This document shows positions 1 through 10,366 of a DNA stretch of 64,000 bases, in pieces. Within the stretch, counting starts at the first letter, position 1, and every line of letters starts with the position of its first letter. This DNA comes from Thermothelomyces thermophilus ATCC 42464 (Eukaryota; Ascomycota; Sordariomycetes; Sordariales; Chaetomiaceae). A program made the translations under genes and the position numbers. The DNA lies in the NCBI RefSeq assembly GCF_000226095.1, contig NC_016477.1:1054001-1118000 (forward strand). Direction: 5' to 3'. Under the pieces are notes generated by a model. The model was not told the origin of the DNA. It did no database searches and was given only the letters and a program-made list of their open reading frames with translations.

Positions 1-38
1 AATTTTTCCCTTTTTCTATACTACTAGTAACTAATAAG

Positions 39-699
39 ATGGCAGATCGTGTTTCTAAGCGCTAATCCTTGAAATCCCAATAGCGCGCTACGCTTGCTTC
101 TTTTATTGATTCTTCTGGCATAGACGTTATACCGTATTTGTAGTGTTTTAAGCAGAACTTGGCTTATCGTATAGCATTAGGCTCTTCCCACTATAGTAAG
201 TACGTACGTCAGGGTTATTCTTATAATAGTTCTAATATAGCGTCTGCTTGTTTATAACCTAGTTTGTTACCTTAATGTTTATAGCTAATTCTTTATAATA
301 ACGAAGATTATATCTAAACAAAAGTATGTAAAGTAAGAAGAGGCCGATGCCGAAGAGGCCCTTTTTGTCCTTTAGACTTAACTTTAGACGGCTATCGGTT
401 GATTAGCTCGTCTTCGTCGCTAGAAACGTTTCTTAAAGGAGCGGGGTTCCGAGCTGTTTCGTCGAGGCATATAGTCTCTAGAGGAGATAGAGGCAGAAGA
501 ACGGAGGGTACGGGAGTCCGAAGCACGCGTTATTAGTGATATATAGTCCTAGGGTGCTAATATCCTATTTAACTAGTCTTCTTTAGGCCTAGATTTGTCG
601 GAGGCTGACTTGGCTGTTTTGTCCGAGCTAGTGCCTATGGTCGATCTGGGTTCTGCCGGTAGAACTGTTCTAGTTTCTTAGGGTAGTTCAAGTTCTTAA
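39..699 (+). pseudogene. Antisense accessory ORF of copy C (Cys6 array plus coiled coil), RIP-degraded
   Basis: This frame lies between pol and the 3' LTR, on the strand opposite to gag-pol. An ATG at 39 opens a frame that reaches a 30-codon block at 135-224 whose marked positions follow C-x2-C-x6-C-x8-C-x2-C-x6-C. Most of the cysteines now read Tyr (TAT/TAC), the change RIP gives from TGT/TGC. A second block from about 406 in another frame reads as a charged, Leu/Glu/Arg-rich helical segment (LARLRR, KRFLKERGSELF, SLEEIEAEERR), then ends at a TAA at 697-699. The frame change between the blocks suggests a small intron or an indel near 260-330. The spacing fits fungal Zn(II)2Cys6 clusters, but a DNA-binding role is inference. 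The end overlaps the pol C-terminus tail to tail. Confidence 0.6.
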
Positions 700-3600
700 C
701 TAGTTCTTACAAGTTATCTTCTAGTTTAAAATCAAGCTATTTGACTAGGTACTATAGTTTCTTATTGATAATATATAAATCTAGAATTTCTTCGACGTCC
801 TATTCTTTTTCCTTATCTTCTGCTTCAATATATATAGCAACCTTAGCGTTTTTTAGTGCTAGTTCGAGAAGCGAAATATAAAAAACATCTATCTATAGTC
901 GTATAGATAATGGTAATGATAGTCGGTAGTTAGATGTCGAAATTCGTTCTTTGATAACGAAGGGTCTGACCTTCTTAAAGTCTAGCTTCGTGCTTAGTCG
1001 TTTAGTTCGTAAGTTTCGTACGATTAGGTAGGCTTTGTCTCCTCTCTCTAGGCAAGGTCCCTCGAGCCTGTATTTGTCGTAGTAGTTCTTCATTCTGGTC
1101 TTGACAAACTTAAGTTCCTTCTTGAGCTTCTTATATAGTGCGTATATCTGTTCTACTTGACTATTGCTCTTGGCACTGTGACCTCTAGCCCTTACCTAAG
1201 GTCTGCTTTATATCTGTAGTTTGCGAAGAATGGTGTGACTTTGGTCGTTTCTATTAGTGTCATGTTATAAGCGAGTTATACTGTTAGTAATAGCATAACC
1301 TAGTCGTCTTACTAGTAGTTGACGTAAGAGTAGAGGTATTGCTTAATAACTTGGTTTAGTTGCTCCGTCTATCTATTAGTCTGCGAGTAATATGCCGTTA
1401 ATAGCTTGCTATTAACGCCTAATTGTCATATTAACGCTTATTAGAACTTCGACGCGAACTTCGTGTCTCTATTGGTGATCTATTCTTACGGCCAAGCATA
1501 TACTAATATAACTTGCCGATAGATCATGTCTATTAACTGTTCTATTATCTAGGACTCCTTATAGGGAAAGAAATATACCTACTTAGTTAGGCAATCTACT
1601 ATAGTAAGAATACTATTATAGGTTACTCTTATAGCTATATCCTTAGATTCTAGTAGCTTTGTAATAAAGTTTATCGTAACTAAGCTCTATAGTTTGTCAG
1701 CTATTAGTAGTGGCTAAAATAGCCTATACGGCTTATATTGTACCGTTTTGCTTCAATTACAGATATCGCAGCTCTGTACGACTTCCTTAACTTGTGCCAT
1801 TAACTATAGAAAGTCGTAGTATTTCTTGACTTGTGCGATAGTCTTTATAACTCCTTTATATTCTCTGAGTTTCAACTCGTAGAGTTCTCGAATCATTCGC
1901 AGCTATTGATCCTTGTCGTAGATGTATGCTTTACCTCGGTACTAGAGTTTCCTATCTCTTTCTTCTACTCTGTTAGGTACCACTGGTCCGGGTGCTACTT
2001 GATACTATGCCTCGTTGATCCTTTCTTCTTGAAAGATTACATAATACTCTAGGAACGAGTCAAGTAGATTGTCTTCTACGGGTGTCTACGTTTCGTAATA
2101 TAGCGTTCCGTCTATTCGTTCCTTGAATAACGGTAGCATTGTTTCTATTTATCTTTCTATATGATCTATTCGTCGGCTTAAGGTATCCGCTTGTACGTTC
2201 TCTTTGCCCTTCTTATAGTAGATCTTAAAATTGAATTCTATAAGGAATTCTGCTTATCGTATTTGTCGTCCGTTAAGCTCCTTTGTCGTTATAAAGTATC
2301 GTAAATTCTTATAATCCGTATACACTTGTATTGATTCAATTGTACTACTAAGGTATAGTTGCTATTCCTTAAAAGCTTTGACAATTGTAAGTAGTTCCTT
2401 GTTATAAATCAGATAATTAAAATATAGTCTATTAAGCTTCTTTAAAAAGAAGGCTATAAGATATAGCTTCCCTTGTTCATCTCGTTATCCTAATTGTCCT
2501 CCAATGGCATAGTCTAAAGCATCCGTTTCTACCTCGAATGGCTTCTTAGGGCCTAGTAATACTAGTACTAGATCTTTGGTAATGGCGTTATAGATTTACG
2601 TAAATGCTTGCTCGTGTTACTCTTCCTATTAGAATTTAGCATTCTTCTTGGTAAGCTCGTACAAAGGTCGTACGATCACTCCAAAGTTCCTGATAAACAT
2701 CTAGTAGAAGTTCGTAAATCCGATAAAGCTTTGTACTTCTATAACTGATGCCGGTTATAGCTAATTCTTAATGGCTTTAACCTTTGAAGGTTCTATCCGA
2801 ATTTGTCTAGGGGATATTTTATATCCTAGGAATACCGTTTTCCTAACATAAAATTCGCTCTTTTCCTTATTAACTAATAGCTTATACACGTATAGCACGT
2901 CTAGTATTACTTTTACGTGCTTCCGGTGTTCGTCTATTGTCTTAGAGAAGATAAGTATATCGTCGAGATAATATACCATAAATTTGTCGAGAAAGGGTCG
3001 GATAGCTTGATCAATTAGGGCTTAGAACGTTGCCAGCGCGTTCGTAAGTCCAAATGGTATAACGAGGTACTTATAGTGGCTATAGGGTATCCTAAAGGCC
3101 GTTTTCCACTTGTCGCCTTCTTTGATCTATATATAGTTATAGGCCGATAGCAAGTTAAGACATGTGAAATATTAGGCTCCTACTAACTAATCTTAGAGCT
3201 ATGAGATTAGCGGTAACGGGTATCGATTTTTTACGGTCTATTCGTTAAGTTACTAATAGTTAACGTATAACCATAGCTTTCTATCTTTCTTAGGCACAAA
3301 TAGGATTAGGTAGCCTACTAGCGATGTCGATAGGTAGATATGTCCTCTTTAAAGGTTTTCCTCTAAATATCGCTTAAGTTCTTCGTTCTATATCTAGCTC
3401 GTATAGTAAATCTTAAAGAACTTTAGTTATGCTCCTTCCTTAAGCTTGATCTTGTAATCCTATAGGCCGTGTTCTAATAATCCTTCTAGATGCTTTGGTT
3501 CGAATGCTAGGTATCCCTCGTACTCCTTTGGTACTTCCCTAGTCTTGTCTCATCTCTTAGTTTTCTAGTAGTATATAAACTTGGTTCCATCTATAGCAAT

Positions 3601-6584
3601 ACTAGCGATTTCTCCTATCTTAACCTACTACTCTAATTACAGTGCTCCGCATTTGTTAACGGAGAGAACAGCTATCGGCGATTTAGCTTGTTCCTCCTGT
3701 CGCAATATCGATGTCGTTATACTGCCTCTTCCAGAGTCTGTAGTGGTCTGCCTGCTACTGTCCGTCTCTTGTAGTAGATCTATAGGATATGCCTTTCCTT
3801 GAGCATCGTCTGCTTGCGATCCTTGCGCGCTTCCCATCTTGCTAGTCGAATATAACTCCGTTTAGGGTCGCAGGTGGCTACTATTCTTCTAGCTAATGTC
3901 CGGGTCGTAATCTTCATACTATAGTAATCTTAATATTATGTCTTTGTCGTTACCTATGTCTATAATGCTAAATATAACTGTTATAGTCTTTCCTACTATG
4001 GTGATGTCAATCGGTTCGGTCTCCCTATATACCTATTACGTCGGAAATAGCCTTTTGACTATACTATACTTCCGCTTCATTCTCTAGAGTATCTATAGCT
4101 AATTTACAAGTGTTAGCGAAATTAGGTTCATCTCTGCTCTACTATCTACTAGTACAAGCATTTCGTACTATTTCCATTATACTATTATCTATAGTCGCTT
4201 GTCTTATTGTCGTTGTCTAAAGATTACGGCGATTTCCTATATTTCTATTGGGAGGTCTTGATATAGTGGTCTCTTACGCTAGTCCCTCCTATACTATGCT
4301 ACTACTCGCCGCTACGCGGGCGTTAATGGTTTCTAGGCCCCTCGAAGGGCCCTGACCCGTTTCCTAGGTTAGTGCTAACCTCTTCGGTTGTTCGGCTAAT
4401 AGTGGCTTTATTAATCGTGCTTATTTCTATAAGCCATTGAGTGCTTACGGCTTCCTACCATTAGGTCTATTCTGCTTTCTGTTATATATACTATAGCTTC
4501 GTCTGAAGCTCCCGAATTCGCAATTTCTTTTTGTCTATATAATAGAGGTAATCGTTACTCTAGTACGAGTCCTATATATCTTGTCCTGTTCCGTAGTACC
4601 TAGGCTAGGCTCGTCTTAGAACTATCGTAATACTTCCTAGATCGCGGGCTTCGATCTTCTAGAGTAATTCGGCTGCTCTGTTTCCTATATCGTAGACCTA
4701 TTCTATAGGGTATAAGCTTCTGTCCTTATTTCCTTGTCGGGTCGGCTAGTGGTTGTTTTCGAATTTGTCGTAGAAGTAATATCGGCATTTGTATGCTACA
4801 CACTAGAACTAGGGCACTTGCGTATATGCCTCGTGTCGAGGGTATAGTCGTGTAGCGTCGCCTAGGAGGTATTAGAATCCTTTCCCGAATCCTTCCCACT
4901 ATATATAGATTATAGGTACTCTAGTGCTAAGATAGGAGTGTTTCTTCTAATAGTTTTCCTATATATACTTGTCTTTTTTACGGTTTATACGCATAAACTA
5001 GTATTCTAGGTTCTATATATTATTACTAAGTTACTAATCGTTAAGATACTCGGTGTAGCTATCAGGCCTATTATATGTCACAGGCTATTCTCCTTTGATA
5101 GCTTTTATAATACGTCGGAGTTCCCTTATTTTGTCCTTTATCTTATCGCTCTACTAGGCAAGTCAAGTTAAGCGCCTATCCTATTCGCGTAGTTCTATAT
5201 TAAGTTAGAAAACTTCGTTACAGTACCATTCGATTCGTTCCTAGAGGAATAGAGCATTAGGTCCCGGTCTTTCGATTCCTTAGGTATCGGTTGTCTACGA
5301 TCTATCCCGCCTCTACGTGACTATAAAACCCTACTACCTCAAGGCTAGGAGAATCGAGACTAGTAGTACGTATTCTCTTGCTATATCCTATTTGGCAAGA
5401 CCTGTCTCTAGATCTATAGTGACTAATTTGGAGTACGGTACTTGTTTGTCTTTACCGTTGCTATCGTGTCTAAGACTATCTGTATCATTATCCTTGTCTT
5501 TATAGCTTGTAGCTACTACTTCGATAACGTCTTTGGTAGTTTCGTCGATAGCTATAATTTCCTTTCTAGGGGCTAGTTTCTATTCTTTCTTTAGGCTCTA
5601 GCATTCTTACTTATAGTGCCCTTTCTTTCTATAGTTATAGTAGGTAACATTAGACTTATCTTTAGTTGTCTTCTTCTAGTCTTACTTCTATATTATATCT
5701 ATATCTATAGCTTTAGGGTATATCCTATATAAGGTACTAATATATGCTCGCTTTTTCTTGTCATTAGCCTTAGCTATAGTTCCGTTTATTTGACCTCTTT
5801 TCTACTACTCTTATATATAGAGTTAATCATCGATCCTAATGGCCTATATAATATATTCGTCTAGAGTCTTAGGCCGATTATACTTATATAGCTTGTCTTT
5901 AACCTTTTCCTTTAAGCCATTATAGAACAATTATATTAATGTCTTATTATTAAGCTAAGACTTAAGTATGTCCTATCTAAACTATATAATATAGGAGGCT
6001 ACTAACTTGGTCTATCAGAGATTAACAAGTCTTTCTTACGTATAAATCTTCTCGTCTTTATCGCTAAAAACTTTCCGAAGCTCTTCTTTAAAACGGTCGT
6101 AAGATCAGAAGACTGCCTATATAAACGTATCTTAGTCGTCTTTGTCTTCCTTAGTAAGATAGTCGTTCCATATAGGCTCAAACCATCTAAGTGCCTTACC
6201 CTCTAGTCTTATAGCTATATAGAGGACTTTAGCTTTGTTATCTGGAAACTTGTCGTTATTAAGCCGGAAGTAGGATCAGAGGTTTATTAGGAATCTTACA
6301 AGATCCTCCTTAGTTCCTCTATATTTGCCAGGTAGTTCGATCTTAATACGCTTTGCTTTAGCGCCCTTAAGTGCCTCGATTTTGGTATAGGCCTTGTTGA
6401 CTAGCTTCTACAAGTACTTTTCGTAGTTCTTAAGTTCCTTAATTCGAGCTTAAGCAGCCTTATCTCTCTAGTCTAACTCCTAGATCTGCTGCTAGAGTTG
6501 ACCAAGTTAAGCGAGCAGCTGTTCGGCCGTGACGTTGGTAGTTATGTTGATGTCGAGGTCGAAGTCACCTCCGTTCTGAACCAT
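640..6584 (-). pseudogene. gag-pol of chromovirus copy C, RIP-degraded
   Basis: The gag start codon survives at 6584 (MVQNGGDFDLD). Gag contains a retrotransposon-gag segment ending in a KALRWFEP-like motif. A CCHC zinc knuckle lies at 5601-5642, where C-x2-C-x4-H-x4-C spacing is kept and the first two Cys read Tyr. Pol follows with a retropepsin motif (LVDSxAEMNLIS, 4117-4158), reverse transcriptase with an intact YLDD (2959-2970), RNase H (about 2290-2560), integrase with its zinc finger and core (about 960-1950), and a C-terminal chromodomain (about 670-860, including a YLVKW-like strand and ELVKNL). Many TAG/TAA stops at former Gln/Trp codons make it non-functional. The chromodomain assigns it to chromoviruses. 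Confidence 0.85.
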
Positions 6585-6611
6585 AATAGAACAAAGGGAG
6601 TAGTAATAACG

Positions 6612-7038
6612 TGTGACGAACCTAACTTAGACTTCTTTTGAAAGGGTCTAGACGGAGGTAGGTTGAGCGTGACGGGTAGGTAGGTTGTCTAAGGGATTTG
6701 GTGAAGCTAAAGGGTTTATAATAACACTAGAGTTGTCTCTTATAGTAATTAACAATGCTTGGTATAAGTACTGTGATTGTAATTGTTACTACTGGTAAAC
6801 TCCTAGAGTCTACTATAACGAGTGATTATTTACATATATATATACTCCTAGGATTACTAGTAGTTGTGGTGATTATTTATATTGGCTTACCTGGCTTATA
6901 TCGTAAGCTAGTGATCCTCTGTTGGGATCATTTCTTGCTAAGCGTGATCCTGTCCTGATTGGTCTATCATTCTTTTGACTTGATTAGCCCGTTTGTGCCA
7001 GTGGCTTAGGTGGCATCTGTATATATATTTCCGTGACA
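6612..7038 (-). repeat. 5' LTR of copy C, subfamily I
   Basis: A 427-bp LTR starts tgtgacgaac and ends ccgtgaca on the plus strand, so it is bounded by TG...CA. The first about 213 bp (6612-6824; R-U5 side in element sense) is shared with all copies. The remaining half (U3 in element sense) matches only the copy B LTR at 19088-19525 and is unrelated to the A/D LTRs. Confidence 0.85.
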
Positions 7039-9143
7039 TAACCTAGGAAATAGGTCAAGGCCCTTTGAAGGGCCCGGAAACCATTAATGCCTGTGTAGTA
7101 GTAAGTAGTAGCGTAATATAGGAGGAACTAGCGTAAGAGACTACTATATCGAGACCTCCTAGTAGAAACATAGGAAATTACCGTAATCTTTAGACAATAA
7201 TAGTAAGACAAGCGACTATAGATAATAGTATAATAGAAACAGCATAAAATGCTTATACTAGTAGATAGTAGAGTAGAGATAAACCTAATTTCGCCAATGC
7301 TTATAAATTAGCTATAGATACCCTAGAGAATGAAGCAGAAGTATAATATAGTCAAAGGGCCATTTCTAATGTAATAGGTATATAAGGAAACTAAACCAAT
7401 TAATATCACTATAATGGGAAAGACTATAATAATTGTATTTAGTATCGTAGACATAGGTAACGACAAAGATATAATATTAGGGTTACTATAATATAAAGAT
7501 TATAACCTAGATATTAGCTAGAAAAATGGTAGCTACCTATAACCCTAAACGGAGTCGTATTTAACTAGTAAAATAGGGAGTATATAAGAATCATAAGCAG
7601 ATAATGCTTAGGGGAAGGTATATCCTATAGATCTACTATAAGAGATAGATAGTAGCAGATAGACTACTATAGACTCTAGAAGAGGCAGTATAATGATATC
7701 GATATCGCGATAGGAGGAACGAGCTAAACCGCCGATAGCTGTTCTCTCTATTAACAAATGCGGAGCACTATAATCAGAGTAGTAGGTTAAGATAGAAGAA
7801 ATCGCTAGCATTGCTATAGATAGAACCAAGTTTATATACTATTAGAAAACCAAGAGACAAGACAAGACTAGGGAAGTACCAAAAGAATACAAAGGACACC
7901 TAGCATTCGAACTGAAATATCTAAAAGGATTACTAGAATATAGCCTATAGGATTATAAGATCAAGCTTAAGGAAGGAGTATAACTAAAGTTCTTTAAGAT
8001 CTATTATATAAGCTAGACTTAGAACGAAGAACTTAAGCGATATTTAGAGGAGAACCTTTAAAGAGGATATATCTACCTATTAATATTACTAGTAGGCTAC
8101 CTAATCCCATTTATACCTAAGAAAGATAGAAAGCTACAGTTATATATCGACTATTAGTAACTTAACGAACAGACTATGAAAAACCGATACCTATTACTAC
8201 TAATCTTATAGCTCTAAGATTAGTTAGCAAGAGCCTAATATTTTACGTGTCTTGACTTACTATTAGCTTATAACTATATATAGATTAAAGAAGGCGACGA
8301 GTAGAAAACGGCCTTTAAGATACCTTATAGCCACTACAAGTACCTTGTCATACTATTCAGACTTATAAATACGTTAGCAACGTTCTAAGCCCTAATTAAT
8401 TAAGCTATCCGACCCTTTCTCAACAAATTTATAGTATATTATCTTGACGATATACTTATCTTCTCTAAGACAATAGACAAACACCGGAAGTATATAAAAG
8501 CAATACTAGACATACTATATATATATAAACTATTAGTTAATAAAGAAAAGAGCAAATTCTATATTAGGAAAATGGTATTTTTAGGATACGAAATATCCTT
8601 AAGACAAATTCGGATAGAACCTTCAAAGGTTAAAGCTATTAAGAATTAGCTACGACTAACGTTAATTATAGAAATATAAAGCTTTATTAGATTTATAAAC
8701 TTCTACCGAATGTTTATTAGAAACTTTAGAGCAATCGTACGACCTTTATACGAACTTATAAAGAAGAACGCTAAATTCCAATGGAAAGAACAGCACGAGC
8801 AAGCATTTATATAGATCTGCGACGCCATTACCAAAGATCTAGTACTAGTACTACCAGATCCTAAGAAGCCATTCAAGATAGAAACGGACGCTTCAAACTA
8901 TACCATTAGAGGATAATTAGGATAACGAGACGAACAAGGAAAGCTACATCCTATAGCCTTCTTTTTAAAGAAGCTTGATAGACTACGTCTTAATTATCTG
9001 ATCTACGATAAGAAACTACTTACGATTGTCGAAGCTTTTAAGGAATGGCAACTATACCTTAGTAGTATAATTAAACTAGTATAAGTATATATAGATTATA
9101 AGAATTTACGATACTTTACGACGATAAAGGAGCTTAATAGATG
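7039..9143 (+). mobile_element. Chromovirus copy B, first segment (protease to RNase H)
   Basis: This begins in mid-element at a sequence that is the reverse complement of copy C around 4370, with no LTR or gag, because C inserted here. It reads on the plus strand: a protease motif near 7250-7310, reverse transcriptase about 7950-8650 with YLDD at 8440-8451, and RNase H about 8860-9000. It stops abruptly at 9143, where copy A begins, and resumes at 16731. Stops are frequent (TAG/TAA). Its other half, including 5' LTR and gag, should lie left of the window beyond copy C. Confidence 0.85.
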
Positions 9144-9592
9144 TGTAACGAACCCAACTCAGACTTCTTCTAAAAGGGTCCAGACGGAGGTAGGCTAAGC
9201 GTGACGAGTAGGCAGGTCGTCTAAGGGATTCGGTGAAGCCAAAGGGTTCATAACAACACTAGAGTTGTCTCTCACAGTAATTAACAATGCTCGGTATGAG
9301 TACTGTGATTGTGATTGTTACTACTAGCAAACTCCTAGAGTCTACTATAACGAGTAACTAGCTAGCTATATATATATAATGGTCTGTCCCTCTTTAAAAT
9401 AGTTATTACCAGTACTACTTCTCCTTTTACTTTGTGATTCTACGTTGTCGACGGTGACATGCTATTATTACTAGTGATGACCTTAGTCTTAGTGGTGATA
9501 ATCTTCTGATTGGTCTGTCGAGTAATTGGCTGTCGGAATATCCCGTGTCCTAGCTATAGCCTGCCGGGCCGCCCATATGCTTGTCCGTGACA
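9144..9592 (-). repeat. 3' LTR of copy A, subfamily II
   Basis: A 449-bp LTR runs from tgtaacgaac to gtccgtgaca. Shared R-U5 half at 9144-9355; the rest is the subfamily II U3, containing the word gtcgacggtgaca, also found in copy D. The adjacent interior on the element's sense strand carries a purine run (aaaggaggggcatcg) that fits a polypurine tract. Confidence 0.85.
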
Positions 9593-9719
9593 CGATGCCC
9601 CTCCTTTAAGGCTTTCGACCCAAAAGCCCTCTTAGGCCGTTTTAAATAGCGCTAACAACCCTCTGCTTATAAGTACTGTATTCTCCCTGTTTTTGTATCG
9701 TGGTTACTATGTTAATAAC

Positions 9720-10366
9720 ATGCCAATAGAGAAACGGAAGTTGTATTCTACACGTTACCGTGCTTCCCTTGCTTAGAATATTGCCAAGAACGGTTTTATC
9801 GTTATACCTTGTTCTTGGTGTATATCTTAAGGCCTTGTCTGTAAAATAATCGCACGTATAAAGCGTTACAAGGCCTATATTTGTCAAGGTCGTTCTTATA
9901 ATAGCTCTAGCATCCCGCTTTCTTCCTATAAGCTTGTCTCTTTTTTTTTTTTTTTTAAGTGTAACTTCTAATGTTCTTTCTAATAGATCACATTCTCTAG
10001 GAGCAGCATTATATCAAGGATGCTAAATATCGTACTAAACTTAAGCTAGATGAATCCTAACGCTGTCTAGAAGAAGCCTAGCACAAGTTGTCCGAAAAGC
10101 TTACACGGCTCCGGCGTCTTTGTTAGCAGAAGGAGTTTTTGGTAGAGAAAGGTGCCGATATGGTGGCGTGTAGTCTGTCGACCTTAGACGAGTTAGAGAA
10201 GGTTGAGCGGCAAGAGACGCCTGCTATACCCTCGTCATAGATTAATGATACCGTCGAGGCTATCAACTAGGGCGCCGTCTTTGATTCTGTCCCGGGTTTC
10301 CCTTTAGTCGATCCGGGTTCTGCCGGTAGAACTATTCTAGTTTCTTAGGGCAGTTTAAATTCTTAA
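9720..10366 (+). pseudogene. Antisense accessory ORF of copy A (Cys6 array plus coiled coil)
   Basis: The ATG at 9720 is in frame with the Cys array at 9810-9899, where three cysteines survive (CSWC, then GLVC) and the last three positions read Tyr at exactly the Cys6 spacing. The part before the array shares R-A-S/T-L-A and V-I-P-C with the copy C version. A T-rich tract and a possible ttctaatag acceptor around 9930-9990 may mark an intron. Downstream, another frame reads as an Arg/Leu/Glu-rich segment (about 10030-10200), and the frame ends at TAA 10364-10366 inside the antisense of the pol end. It is degraded here by RIP stops. Function unknown. Confidence 0.6.

Larger units (their letters stand above)
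1..7038 (-). mobile_element. Ty3/gypsy chromovirus copy C, RIP-degraded, cut by the window edge
   Basis: Read on the minus strand, the element runs 5' LTR (6612-7038), gag, protease, reverse transcriptase, RNase H, integrase, chromodomain, then an oppositely oriented accessory frame. The 3' LTR lies beyond base 1; comparison with copy B suggests roughly 100 bp of interior plus the LTR are missing. The DNA to the right (7039 onward) is the middle of copy B in the opposite orientation, so C inserted into B. The expected left target duplication (matching taacc at 7039-7043) is outside the window. Differences from the other copies are overwhelmingly transitions, as RIP produces. C keeps its gag start codon and looks somewhat less mutated than A or D at the ends. 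Confidence 0.9.

Noticed and set aside
9642-9887. 81-codon minus-strand open frame in copy A
   Set aside because: Complement of the accessory frame with the Cys array; lies beyond the end of pol.
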